The notes beneath the pieces were generated by a model that did not search any database, was not told where the DNA came from, and saw only the letters and a program-made list of their open reading frames with translations. A stretch of DNA of 64,000 bases from JAVVHH01 sp964613945 (GTDB taxonomy: Bacteria > Pseudomonadota > Alphaproteobacteria > Acetobacterales > Acetobacteraceae), in assembly GCA_964613945.1 (NCBI GenBank), contig CAZTJC010000002.1, forward strand, positions 186,001-250,000, written 5' to 3'. A program made the translations under genes and the position numbers. Positions 26,276 to 34,795 of this stretch are shown here, one piece after another (the first letter of the stretch is position 1; each line of letters begins with the position of its first letter).

Positions 26276-26848
26276 TCAGACCGAAGTCGCCAATGCGATC
26301 CGGCTCATGAATTCTTCCGGTTTCCCGCCGACCAACAACGGCGCCTCGTCGGCCACCGCGTCGAGCAGCTCGGCAAGCCAGCCCTGATCGACCTTGGCGA
26401 AGTCACCCAACACATGACCCGTCACGCGGTCTTTGTGCCCGGGGTGCCCGATACCGAGGCGGATGCGCCAGTAATCCGGCGTGTTGAGGCAGCGATCTAT
26501 GCTGCGAAGGCCGTTATGTCCGGCGGCGCCGCCACCGAATTTGACCCGCACCTTGCCGGGGATCAGGTCCAGCTCGTCATGGAAGGCGGTGATCTCAGCC
26601 GGCGCGATCTTGAAGAACGACGTCGCCGCCTGCACGCTTTCGCCCGACGCGTTCATGTAGGTAAGCGGCTTGAGGGCGAGGATTTTGACCCCGCCGACGG
26701 TGCCTTCGGCGATCAGGCCCTTGAACCGCTGGCGCCACGGGCTGAACCCGTGGCGCTGCGCGATCCGGTCGACGGCCATGAAGCCGATGTTGTGACGCTG
26801 GCGCAGCATGCCGGGCTCGGGATTACCGAGCCCAACCCAGAGCAGCAT
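26276..26848 (-). CDS. pth: Peptidyl-tRNA hydrolase
   Basis: A 190-residue enzyme that frees stalled peptidyl-tRNAs by cleaving the ester bond. The motifs are GLGNPEPGMLRQRHNIGF with the catalytic His19, KPLTYMNASGESV, FHDELDLIPGKVRVKFGGGAAGHNGLRSI, and RIRLGIGHPG. All key residues (Asn, His, Asp, Asn) are present. It lies 13 bp after rplY and 64 bp before ychF, as in many Alphaproteobacteria. Confidence 0.97.
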   Translation of the reverse strand: MLLWVGLGNPEPGMLRQRHNIGFMAVDRIAQRHGFSPWRQRFKGLIAEGTVGGVKILALKPLTYMNASGESVQAATSFFKIAPAEITAFHDELDLIPGKVRVKFGGGAAGHNGLRSIDRCLNTPDYWRIRLGIGHPGHKDRVTGHVLGDFAKVDQGWLAELLDAVADEAPLLVGGKPEEFMSRIALATSV

Positions 26849-26861
26849 CGGCCCAGCCTAC

Positions 26862-27515
26862 TTACTTCTTGGGCTTGGCCGGCGCCTTGGTGCCACCCTT
26901 GGCCGGCGCGGCTGCGGCGGTCGCATCGGTTGCGACTTCTGCGGCCTTTACCGGCGGCGTGATGGTGGCCAGCGTCGTCTCTTCGGTAATGCTGACCGGC
27001 TGCACGCCATCGGTGCCCTTGAGGTCGGACCAGTGGATCGACGTGTTGATGTCGAGCTGGCTGATGTCGACCGTGAAGTACTCCGGCACCGTCTCCGGGT
27101 CTGCCAACACTTCAACCGCAGCGCGGACGACGTTCAGCAGGCCACCGCGCTTGATGCCGGGGGAGGTTGCCTCGCCCTCGAAATGCAGGCTCACGGCGAT
27201 GCGGATCTTCTCGCCGGCGGCGAGCCGCTGGAAGTCGACATGGATCGGCTTATCCGTGACGGGGTGCAGCTGCACTTCGCGCATGAGCGCGCTCACGGTG
27301 GCACCACCGCCGACGCTGAGCTGGTAGGGGCGCGAACGCCAGCCGCCGCGATGCAGCTCGCGCATGATGATGCGCGGGTCGAGCTGGCAGATGGTCGGCG
27401 TCTCTTTGGCGCCGTAGATAACGGCGGGAACCATTCCCGCCCGACGAGTTGCGCGTGCCGCCCCCTTACCGGCTCGCTCGCGCGCCTCGGCCTCGATCGT
27501 TGTAACATTGGCCAT
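26862..27515 (-). CDS. rplY: 50S ribosomal protein L25/general stress protein Ctc
   Basis: A 217-residue long-form L25 that binds 5S rRNA. The start is ATG 27515 (MANVTTIEAEARERAGKGAAR). The L25 domain covers about residues 1-95 (RRAGMVPAVIYG, MREVQLHPVTDKPIHVDF), and the CTC beta domain follows (GGLLNVVRAAVEVLADPETVPEYFTVDIS). The Ala/Lys-rich tail (APAKGGTKAPAKPKK) is typical of alphaproteobacterial members. It leads the rplY-pth-ychF group. Confidence 0.96.
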   Translation of the reverse strand: MANVTTIEAEARERAGKGAARATRRAGMVPAVIYGAKETPTICQLDPRIIMRELHRGGWRSRPYQLSVGGGATVSALMREVQLHPVTDKPIHVDFQRLAAGEKIRIAVSLHFEGEATSPGIKRGGLLNVVRAAVEVLADPETVPEYFTVDISQLDINTSIHWSDLKGTDGVQPVSITEETTLATITPPVKAAEVATDATAAAAPAKGGTKAPAKPKK

Positions 27516-27670
27516 GGGTTGCTCCTGAACACAAAAAGCGCCGGCCTCCAGGGGTGCCAGCGCGGTCGGTGCTGTAACCGAACGGCCCCAAAAGGGCAAC
27601 CGGAAGTCATGTGGGGCTGCCCGGCGCCACCCGTAGAAAACGGGCGATCATGGGTCGCAAGGAGAAGACG

Positions 27671-27964
27671 ATGAGGAAATATCTATTGATCGCCACGGGC
27701 GTCGCCATTCTGGCCGGCAGCGGCGCGGCAGTGGCGCAGGTGCCACCTGGTGGCGGACCCGGCGGTCCGGAAGAGCATCACGAGCGCTGGGGCATGATGC
27801 GGCATCGTCATGAGGGCGATGGTGCGGCGTTCTTTCGTTTCCGCCGCGGCGACGCCGAGATGGACATCAAGTGCCCGGCTATGGAGAACGTTCAAGCCTG
27901 CGTCGCCGCGGCGAGCACGCTGATGGACAAGGTCGCTAGCACACAGCAACAGAAGTCTCAGTAG
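27671..27964 (+). CDS. Small exported His-rich protein, unknown function
   Basis: A 97-residue product from ATG 27671 with AAGGAG 8 nt upstream. A signal peptide (LIATGVAILAGSGAAVAQ) is followed by a Gly/Pro-rich segment and a His/Arg-rich stretch (EEHHERWGMMRHRHEGD) that could bind metal. The C-terminal part (KCPAMENVQACVAAASTLMDKV) has two Cys that may form a disulfide. I do not recognise a family. It is divergent from rplY and convergent with a glycosyltransferase gene. Confidence 0.65.
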   Translation: MRKYLLIATGVAILAGSGAAVAQVPPGGGPGGPEEHHERWGMMRHRHEGDGAAFFRFRRGDAEMDIKCPAMENVQACVAAASTLMDKVASTQQQKSQ

Positions 27965-27968
27965 GCCC

Positions 27969-29165
27969 TTACCGCAGGGCCGACAGACAAATCTGCTCGA
28001 AGCGCTTGGTGACCACCGGCCAACCAAATCGGCTGGTCACCAAGTCTCGTGCATCCGTCGATAGTCTCGTCTGTAACGCCGGGTCGGCCAGAATGCGGTC
28101 GAGGGCGGCGGCGAATGCCTCGGCCGTGTCGGCGGCGAGGTAATTTACCTCGGGCGTGACGTCGAGCCCTTCGACCCCCAGGGCGGTGGACACCACCGGG
28201 CAGCCCATGGCCATCGCCTCGAAGACCTTGATCCGCGTGCCGCTGCCGACGCGAAGCGGGATTGCGTAGACATGGCCGCTCTCGACGAACGGGCGGACAT
28301 CATCGACAAAGCCGGTGAACGTCCAATCGAAGCCGCGCGCGGCTGCCGCCTCGGTCAGCCGCTCCGGCGGGTTTCGTCCGGCGATGATCGCGCGGACCTT
28401 GGGCCGTCGCTCCACGAGCTTCGGCCACACCTCATCCATGAGAAACTCGATGCCGTCGATGTTGGATCGCGAGTCCATCGACCCGGTGAATACCACCGTT
28501 CCACCCTGCGCCGGCGCTGCGGCCGGCGCGTTAAATGCGTAGAAGTCGGTATCGACCCCGGTCTCGATCGGTTCGACGCCGCTCAGCCCATACAGCGCCT
28601 CGAGCGCCCGCGCATCGCGCTCGGACACCGCGATCACCTTGTCGCAGCGGGCGATGGCTTCGCCTTCGAAACGGCGCATCTTGCGAGCCTGGTCCTGCCA
28701 GACCCGGCGCATCGGACCCTTTGTCACATCGGCATGGCGGGCGAAGATCTCCGCCTCAACGTTATGCGTGAAGATGATGGCCGGGATGTCGAGTTTGGGC
28801 GGCAACAGGATCGCTGCATGAGGAAAGTCGACCAGGATGGCATCGGCACCCTTGGCGAGTTCGGCCGCCACGACCGCCCGCCCGTGTGTGGAGTCGTCCG
28901 TTGCCACCGCGACCGGCACGGCGCCGGCGAGGGCAACGACCTTGCGCGGTGTCGACATCGTCGTCTCCGGCCAGGACACGAAGCGGTCGCACAAACGCGC
29001 TGTTTCCGCCGCCCAGCGATCGGCGTCCGGTGGTGCAGGGGATAGCAGCGTGATCTCGAACGCGCCGCCTTTCATGTGGCGAAGCGTGTTGGCGGTACGG
29101 ATGCGGCCGCCCTGGTCGAGCGGAAACAGGAAGCGGGGCGAGAGAACCAGGAGCCGCTTGGGCAT
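27969..29165 (-). CDS. Glycosyltransferase, GT4/GT1-like (GT-B fold)
   Basis: A 398-residue cytosolic glycosyltransferase. The N-terminal domain has SPRFLFPLDQGGRIRTANTLRHM (acceptor-side loop) and THNVEAEIFARHA. The C-terminal donor-binding domain has VVFTGSMDSRSNIDGIEFL, the TFTGFVDDVRPF loop and RVGSGTRIKVFEAMAMGCPVVST with the conserved E. It resembles sugar transferases found with exopolysaccharide genes. It overlaps the algD-like gene by one base, so the two are probably expressed together for a surface polysaccharide. Confidence 0.85.
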   Translation of the reverse strand: MPKRLLVLSPRFLFPLDQGGRIRTANTLRHMKGGAFEITLLSPAPPDADRWAAETARLCDRFVSWPETTMSTPRKVVALAGAVPVAVATDDSTHGRAVVAAELAKGADAILVDFPHAAILLPPKLDIPAIIFTHNVEAEIFARHADVTKGPMRRVWQDQARKMRRFEGEAIARCDKVIAVSERDARALEALYGLSGVEPIETGVDTDFYAFNAPAAAPAQGGTVVFTGSMDSRSNIDGIEFLMDEVWPKLVERRPKVRAIIAGRNPPERLTEAAAARGFDWTFTGFVDDVRPFVESGHVYAIPLRVGSGTRIKVFEAMAMGCPVVSTALGVEGLDVTPEVNYLAADTAEAFAAALDRILADPALQTRLSTDARDLVTSRFGWPVVTKRFEQICLSALR

Positions 29166-30481
29166 TACCAGCAGAGGCCCTGGTAGGTGATGCCCTTGTG
29201 GTCTCGTAGCTCGGCGATGCCGCCGAGATCGAGCACATGCTGACCGTCGAGCGCGGCGAGCAGGGCCGGCCGGTCCGGCTTGGCGACGTGCCCGACCACG
29301 ACGAGCTTGGCCCCCACGAGTGCATCGGCGGGTTCGGCAGCGAGGAGGCGCTCGAGATGCGGGATCTCGCGCTCGATGTATGCCCGGTTGCTGCCGGTCA
29401 GTCGCGCGATCTGCACCGAACGGTCGAAGATGCTGACGTCGTAGCCCTTGCCGATCAGCTTTTCGGCCAGCACCACGAACGGGCTCTCGCGCAGATCGTC
29501 TGTACCCTGCTTAAACGCCAGGCCGAACAAAGCCACGCGTTGGCGACCATGCTTGGCGATGGCCTCAAACGTCCCTTCGATCAGCGCCTGGTTGCTCGGC
29601 ATCACGCTCTTCAGGAACGGCGCCGGCACGTGCGCGTGGTCGGCAAGCGCCAACAGGCTCCGCATATCCTTCGGCAGGCACGACCCACCGAAGGCGAAGC
29701 CCGGCGTCAGGTAGGCCGACGAGATGTTCAGCACCCGATCTTCGCAGAACAACTTATAGGCCGCCCGCGCATCGACGCCGAGCGCGGCAAGAATGGCACC
29801 GCCCTCGTTGGCGAAGGCGAGCTTCACCGCATGATAGGCGTTGGCCAGCATCTTGACCGACTCCGCCACCTTGAACGGCGCGACATGAACGTCCCCGCTA
29901 ACGCTGCGGTAGATCTCGCGAACGGACGCGGCATCGTCTCCCGGCGCAGCGCCGATCAACGTGTAGGGCGGCGCCCGGAAATCCTTGACCGAGCTGCCTT
30001 CGCGCAGGAACTCCGGATTGGAGTAGTAGCGAAATCCTTCACCGTGCCGCTTGCCCGAATGACGCTCCAGAGCAGGGATCACCCGGTCCTCGGCGGTGCC
30101 GGGAGGCACGGTGGAGCGCATGACCACGACATGCGTGCCCGGCTTGTCCCGCAGCGCGGTGCCGATGGTGGCGATCACCTCGTCGACGGCATGCAGGCTG
30201 ACGCTGCCATCCGGCCCGCTCGGCGTCCCCACCGAGATGAACGACACGTCGGTGTCCCGTACGGCGCCGACGACATCCATCGTGGCGCGCAGCGTCCCGC
30301 GACCGACCGCATCGGCGATCAGGGTGTCGATCTCGTCCTCGACGATCGGTGACTGGCCACGGGCCAACATGGCGACCTTGTCGGCCGAGACGTCGACCCC
30401 GACCACGTCATGCCCGGCCGAAGCGAGACAGCCGCACGACACCGCACCGACGTAACCAATGCCAAAAACGGAAATTTTCAT
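29165..30481 (-). CDS. GDP-mannose 6-dehydrogenase-like nucleotide-sugar dehydrogenase (AlgD type)
   Basis: A 438-residue NAD-dependent enzyme that oxidises the C6 hydroxyl of a nucleotide sugar to a uronic acid. GIGYVGAVSCGCLA (8-21) is the NAD fingerprint. The catalytic Cys268 in GFAFGGSCLPKD sits at the same number as in Pseudomonas AlgD, and GTDDLRESPFVVLAE and the C-terminal GLCW also match AlgD rather than UDP-glucose dehydrogenases. A mannuronate-containing polymer is therefore plausible, but no alginate polymerase genes are visible. It is followed directly by a glycosyltransferase gene. Confidence 0.88.
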   Translation of the reverse strand: MKISVFGIGYVGAVSCGCLASAGHDVVGVDVSADKVAMLARGQSPIVEDEIDTLIADAVGRGTLRATMDVVGAVRDTDVSFISVGTPSGPDGSVSLHAVDEVIATIGTALRDKPGTHVVVMRSTVPPGTAEDRVIPALERHSGKRHGEGFRYYSNPEFLREGSSVKDFRAPPYTLIGAAPGDDAASVREIYRSVSGDVHVAPFKVAESVKMLANAYHAVKLAFANEGGAILAALGVDARAAYKLFCEDRVLNISSAYLTPGFAFGGSCLPKDMRSLLALADHAHVPAPFLKSVMPSNQALIEGTFEAIAKHGRQRVALFGLAFKQGTDDLRESPFVVLAEKLIGKGYDVSIFDRSVQIARLTGSNRAYIEREIPHLERLLAAEPADALVGAKLVVVGHVAKPDRPALLAALDGQHVLDLGGIAELRDHKGITYQGLCW

Positions 30482-30555
30482 GGGCGCGTGCCAAACCTAT
30501 CCCGAGCGTTTCAACCAGGCCCAGACGTTTGTGCCATACAAACGGAAACTTAAAG

Positions 30556-31128
30556 TTAAGGCACCGCGTCGGTCATGGGAACGAGTGACCACGAGTCATC
30601 ATGAATATTTGGCTCGCAGAAAAATGGCGTGCCGTTGGCGAGCCGAACCCCTGGCTCGAGCCCCATGGCGGAGCGCAATGCCCGAAACACCGCGCCATGC
30701 GCGACGATCAGCACCGGTGACTCCAGCGTCAGCGCACGATTGACGGCTGCCACCGTCCGGGTCCGCAGATCGGCGAACGATTCGCCACCGGCCGGGGTGT
30801 ATTTTTCCGCCACCCAATCGTTGAACCAGTCCGCCAGCATCGGCTGGGCCTCGTGATCGCCGAACGAGACCTCCTGCAATTCCGGATCGAACTGGATCGG
30901 CCGCCCGATCACCGCGGCGGCGGCCTCGGCCGTTGCCTTGGCGCGAACCAGCGGCGAGGCGACGATCGTCCGAATACCGCGATGGAACAGCAACTTGGCC
31001 GCGGCATCCGCCTGCGCCAGCCCGATCGCGTTGAGCGGGATGTCGGTCCGTCCCTGCGCCAGGTTCTGCGCGTTCCAGTCGGTCTGGCCATGACGCAAGT
31101 ACCAGAATGCTTGCCGGGTCAGCTTCAT
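30556..31128 (-). CDS. Histidine phosphatase family protein (phosphoglycerate mutase-like)
   Basis: A 190-residue enzyme with the catalytic LRHGQTDWN (phosphoryl-accepting His14), a second Arg in SPLVRAKATAE, the Glu in LQEVSFGDHE, and the second His in IVAHGAVFRAL. Substrate is open: phosphosugar, alpha-ribazole phosphate and mutase activities are all known in the family. It starts at ATG 31128, 13 bp after the prs stop, and the two are probably one transcript. No cobalamin genes are nearby to support a CobC role. Confidence 0.88.
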   Translation of the reverse strand: MKLTRQAFWYLRHGQTDWNAQNLAQGRTDIPLNAIGLAQADAAAKLLFHRGIRTIVASPLVRAKATAEAAAAVIGRPIQFDPELQEVSFGDHEAQPMLADWFNDWVAEKYTPAGGESFADLRTRTVAAVNRALTLESPVLIVAHGAVFRALRSAMGLEPGVRLANGTPFFCEPNIHDDSWSLVPMTDAVP

Positions 31129-31141
31129 GGTGGTGCTCCGA

Positions 31142-32074
31142 TCAATCAAACAACGAGCTGACCGAGGTCTCGTCGGAGATGCGCTGCATCGCCTCGGCCA
31201 GGATCGGTGCAATCGTCAACACGCGGATCGTCGACGCGTCGCGCGCGCTGTCGGTCGGCATGATGCTGTCGGTCATCGTCAGGCTTGTGATGGACGAGGA
31301 CTCGATCTTCGGCACCGCCTGACCCGAGAGCACGCCATGAGTGACGTAGATGTCGACCGACGATGCACCATGCGCCATCAGCGCATTGGCCGCGTTGACC
31401 AGGGTACCGCCGCTATCGACGATGTCGTCGATCAGGACGCAGGCCTTGCCGCGGACGTCGCCGATGACGTTCATCACTTCGGAAACGCCGGCCCGCTCGC
31501 GCCGCTTGTCGATGATCGCGAGGTCGACGTTCAGACGGGAGGCGATGGTGCGCGCCCGGGCCACACCGCCGACGTCGGGCGAGACGATCATCAGGTCGCG
31601 GTTACCCAGGCGGTCGTGGATGTCGCGGCTGAACAACGGTTCGGCGTAGAGATTGTCGACCGGGATGTCGAAGAAGCCTTGGATCTGCCCGGAGTGCAGG
31701 TCCATCGTCAGCACCCGGTTTGCGCCGGCTTCCGTGATGAGGTTGGCCACCAGCTTGGCGCTGATCGGGGTACGCGGGCCGACTTTACGGTCCTGCCTGG
31801 CATAGCCGAAATACGGGATCACGGCGGTGATGCGCCGGGCCGAAGCCCGACGCAAGGCGTCGAGAGTGATGAGCAATTCCATGAGGTTGTCGTTGGCGGG
31901 GAACGACGTGCTCTGGATGACGAAAACGTCCTCGCCGCGGACGTTTTCGTGGATCTCGACAAACACCTCGTTGTCGGAGAAACGGCGGATCGACGCGTTG
32001 GCCAGCGGAAGGCCGAGCACTTTGCCGACCGCCTCCGCCAGTGGGCGGTTGCTGTTGCAGGCAACGATCTTCAT
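31142..32074 (-). CDS. prs: Ribose-phosphate pyrophosphokinase (PRPP synthetase)
   Basis: A 310-residue class I PRPP synthetase of normal length. The protein shows the ATP loop FVEIHENVRGEDVFVIQST, the catalytic flexible loop YFGYARQDRKVGPRTPIS, the metal-binding DLHSGQIQGFFDIPVDNL, and the PRPP motif CVLIDDIVDSGGTL. The enzyme makes PRPP for nucleotides, histidine, tryptophan and NAD. In many relatives prs directly precedes rplY-pth-ychF; here the two parts are separated by about 3.6 kb of glycan-type genes. Confidence 0.97.
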   Translation of the reverse strand: MKIVACNSNRPLAEAVGKVLGLPLANASIRRFSDNEVFVEIHENVRGEDVFVIQSTSFPANDNLMELLITLDALRRASARRITAVIPYFGYARQDRKVGPRTPISAKLVANLITEAGANRVLTMDLHSGQIQGFFDIPVDNLYAEPLFSRDIHDRLGNRDLMIVSPDVGGVARARTIASRLNVDLAIIDKRRERAGVSEVMNVIGDVRGKACVLIDDIVDSGGTLVNAANALMAHGASSVDIYVTHGVLSGQAVPKIESSSITSLTMTDSIMPTDSARDASTIRVLTIAPILAEAMQRISDETSVSSLFD

Positions 32075-32152
32075 GGATGTAGTCTTCCTTAGTCGCTGCG
32101 CGGACTGGCTGGCCGGGGTGTAGCAACCCGGTCTGTCAATGTCACCCCAACG

Positions 32153-33034
32153 TCACTTTTTAGCGGTCGTCTCGGCACCGACGCGCGGGCCCGCCGCGTT
32201 GAACAGCACGTCCTTGATGCCGCCCGCCGCCTGATCGGCCGCCACCACTGCGACGTCGCCCCAATAATGATCGAGCGATCCGCCGGGAACCTCGTTCAAC
32301 TGCACGACCCGGCCCCGCTCGCCGCGCGAATCGTCCACGATCCACTGAAGTTCCACCTTCAACTGCCCGCCTGAACCCGGCGCCGTCCGTATCTCCCCGC
32401 GCAAGCGGTAGTCGGCGCCCGTCGCCGTGTCCTGGACCGTGATGCCGTAATTGGCCAGCTTCAGCTTGATCTGCGCGCCTAGGCTGCTGTTGCCGTCGCC
32501 CGGCGCGCCGGTGATGCCGGCCACATAGACGCGTGCCGGCCGGTTCTGCAGGCTCGTCGGATCCGCATGCAGCCGGGCTGCCTGAATGCGGGTGAGTAGC
32601 GCGTCGATCCCGGGTGCCGCCTGGGCCGCAGCCGTCTGCAACACCGGGCCGTCGGCTGCGGCCCAGGCGGAGGCGGCCACGGGCGCTCCCTGGCTCGTGC
32701 CCTGTGACGTGCCGGTCGCGTCGAGCACGTCATAGGACGGGATAACGTCCTGCCCGCGCATGGTGGCGGACAGCAGGAGGCTCCAGTCGCCTTTCTGCGC
32801 CGGGCCAAATCTCGCGGGCAACGCGATGTCGGCCAGCGCGGTGGCTGTGGACTTTGCCCATAACTGGCTGCCGGCATCGGTCAGCAGCGATTGTGCCGGC
32901 GCCGGGACGGCCAGCCGGGCAGGGGGTGGCGCCGTGAGCAAGGCACCTTCCCGACCAGGATTGCCGAAGAATGGCTGCGGCAGCGCGCCGCAGCCAGCGA
33001 GCAGAAGAAGGATGACGAGCAGGAGGGCGCGCAT
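32153..33034 (-). CDS. Putative outer-membrane lipoprotein, unknown function
   Basis: A 293-residue protein that starts at ATG 33034 with a short lipoprotein signal, VILLLLAGCG, predicting lipidation of Cys15. The mature part has no recognised enzymatic motif. It contains an Ala-rich helical section and a C-terminal beta-rich half (ARVYVAGITGAPGDGNSSLGAQIKLKLANYGITV, GRVVQLNEVPGGSLDHYWG). The latter resembles proteins with a repeated small-molecule- or peptidoglycan-binding fold, without firm identity. It follows pgeF by 31 bp and may belong to the lgt-midA-pgeF transcript, which would be fitting because Lgt modifies lipoproteins. Confidence 0.75.
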   Translation of the reverse strand: MRALLLVILLLLAGCGALPQPFFGNPGREGALLTAPPPARLAVPAPAQSLLTDAGSQLWAKSTATALADIALPARFGPAQKGDWSLLLSATMRGQDVIPSYDVLDATGTSQGTSQGAPVAASAWAAADGPVLQTAAAQAAPGIDALLTRIQAARLHADPTSLQNRPARVYVAGITGAPGDGNSSLGAQIKLKLANYGITVQDTATGADYRLRGEIRTAPGSGGQLKVELQWIVDDSRGERGRVVQLNEVPGGSLDHYWGDVAVVAADQAAGGIKDVLFNAAGPRVGAETTAKK

Positions 33035-33065
33035 GACGGGGCGGGCTATAGCACGATCGCCGCGT

Positions 33066-33815
33066 CTAGCGCGGCTTAAGCACGATCGCGCTGATCTGGT
33101 GGCCGATCGGCCCGCTTGCCTCGAGCGTGCGGCGGCGATGGCTGAAGAAGCGGTCCGGCTCGGCGGCAGTGTCGGCGTCGATCGTGTCGACGCTGGCCAG
33201 GCCGGCGAGACGCGCGGCGCAGTAGCCGGCGAGGTCGAACTGCCAGTGTTCGGGCCGTCCGTCGGCGAAGAAGCGGGCGTCGGCCGGGTCGCGGGCCAGG
33301 ACGGCATCGCGGAGGTCGGCGCGGACTTCATAGCTCGGTTGCCGGATCGAGGGGCCGATGGCGGCAACGATCCGGGTCGCGCCCAGCGCCCGCATGGCGT
33401 CGACCGTCGCTTCCAGCACCCCGGCCAGCGCGCCGCGCCAGCCCGCATGAACGGCGCCGACGACACCGGCCTCCGCGTCGGCCAGCAGCACGGGGGTGCA
33501 ATCCGCGGTGATGACGCCCAGCGCGATGCCGGGCTGGGCGGTGACCAGCGCGTCGGCGCGGGGACCATGGCCCGCCGGCCATGGATCGGTGACGGTGGCC
33601 ACGTCGATGCCGTGTACCTGGGTCGCGCCCAGCAGGTGCGTCGCCCCGAGCCAGTCGGCGACGGCGGCACGGTTGGCGGCGACATGGGCCGGGTCGTCGG
33701 CACTGGAAAGGCTGCAGTTGAGGCTGGCGAACGGCCCGAGGCTGACGCCGCCGCGCCGGGTGAAGAAGCCGTGGCGAACGGGGAGGGCTGGGCTTTGAAG
33801 GCTATCTGGCGTCAT
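33066..33815 (-). CDS. pgeF: Peptidoglycan editing factor PgeF / polyphenol oxidase family (YfiH/LACC1)
   Basis: A 249-residue Zn-dependent enzyme, with GFFTRRGGVSLGPFASLNCS near the N-terminus, TQVHGIDV, GVITADCTPVLLAD with the metal-binding Cys, VGAVHAGWRGALAGV with the metal-binding His, and IGPSIRQPSYEV. PgeF removes mis-incorporated L-Ser-containing precursors from peptidoglycan, and LACC1 homologues have purine nucleoside phosphorylase activity. It starts directly after the midA stop in the lgt-midA-pgeF operon. Confidence 0.94.
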   Translation of the reverse strand: MTPDSLQSPALPVRHGFFTRRGGVSLGPFASLNCSLSSADDPAHVAANRAAVADWLGATHLLGATQVHGIDVATVTDPWPAGHGPRADALVTAQPGIALGVITADCTPVLLADAEAGVVGAVHAGWRGALAGVLEATVDAMRALGATRIVAAIGPSIRQPSYEVRADLRDAVLARDPADARFFADGRPEHWQFDLAGYCAARLAGLASVDTIDADTAAEPDRFFSHRRRTLEASGPIGHQISAIVLKPR

Positions 33816-33816
33816 G

Positions 33817-34788
33817 TCATGTCTCGGCTGTGAACCCGGCCGGGATCGGCAGGCTGGAATGAGTCAGTGCCATCGCCTTAAATAGCCGGCCCATGTGGAC
33901 CGGCTCGGACAGGCGATCGGCAGCGGCGAGCAGGGCGCCGGCGCGGGCAGGCTGCTGTTGTTGCGCCAGGCGATAGGAACGTTGATGCAGGCCGAGCCGG
34001 GCCAGGAAGATGCCTTGCGGGATCGGCCCATGCACGGCCGCGCCGCACGCTGCCGCCACGCCGGCAAGGGCGGCGAAGTCGACATGCGCGGTGAGGTCGG
34101 CCTTGCCGGGGGTGGCAAGCGGGTCGGCTGGGCGAGCGTTGCGGATCGCCTGCAGCGTATCACCGCCACCTTCCGCGGCGCCGTAGTCGAGGCAGATGGC
34201 CGCGCCGCCATCCGATGCGATGCGGGCGGCAATGGCGGCCATCATCGATTCGCCCACTTCGCTGGTCTCGCGCACGGTACCTTCCGGTGCTTCGTCGAGC
34301 AGTGGCGCACCGGGCCGTTCGACAAACCGGCCGCCACCGACCCAGCGCTCGGCCCAGCCTGTCCCGCGCCGGACGAACTGGCGGATGGGCAGCGCGTCAA
34401 AGAACTCGTTGGCCAGCAGGATCAGCGGTCCCGGCGGCAGCGAGGCCACGCCGTCGTGCCAGGTCGCAGCCAGGCGGTCTGCCTGAATGGCGCGCAGCCG
34501 CGGCGAGGTCTCCACCAGATGCAACGAGATGGCTGCCGCGAAATCCGGCGAGACGGCGCGGACCGTGCGCAGCGCATCCTGCATCAGCGTGCCGCGGCCG
34601 GGCCCGAGCTCGGTGAGGATCACCCGGGCCGGCCGGCCCATCGCCTCCCATTGAACCGCGGCCCAGGCACCCAGCAACTCGCCGAACACCTGGGAGATCT
34701 CGGGCGCCGTCGTGAAATCGCGAAACGGATCGTGCGTCGAGTAGTAGAGCGTGTTGCAACGCCCCATGAACGCGTCGAGCCGCTCCAT
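33817..34788 (-). CDS. SAM-dependent methyltransferase, MidA/NDUFAF7 family
   Basis: A 323-residue class I methyltransferase, with the N-terminal DPFRDFTTAPEISQVFGELLG (the family's TAPEIS motif), SAM-binding ELGPGRGTLMQD, LANEFFDALPIRQF and the late ICLDYGA. In mitochondria NDUFAF7 methylates an Arg of complex I; the bacterial target is not established. The ATG at 34788 lies 7 bp after the lgt stop, and pgeF follows immediately, as in other Alphaproteobacteria. Confidence 0.92.
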   Translation of the reverse strand: MERLDAFMGRCNTLYYSTHDPFRDFTTAPEISQVFGELLGAWAAVQWEAMGRPARVILTELGPGRGTLMQDALRTVRAVSPDFAAAISLHLVETSPRLRAIQADRLAATWHDGVASLPPGPLILLANEFFDALPIRQFVRRGTGWAERWVGGGRFVERPGAPLLDEAPEGTVRETSEVGESMMAAIAARIASDGGAAICLDYGAAEGGGDTLQAIRNARPADPLATPGKADLTAHVDFAALAGVAAACGAAVHGPIPQGIFLARLGLHQRSYRLAQQQQPARAGALLAAADRLSEPVHMGRLFKAMALTHSSLPIPAGFTAET

Positions 34789-34795
34789 ACCGTGG

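Noticed and set aside
27964..27981. Hairpin GGCCCT-TACCGC-AGGGCC as a terminator
   Set aside because: The stem is only 6 bp, lies mostly within the glycosyltransferase coding end and has no T-run.
32153..33703. A 516-codon minus-strand frame as one gene
   Set aside because: The N-terminal half is an out-of-frame shadow of pgeF. The real gene starts at 33034 with a lipobox.
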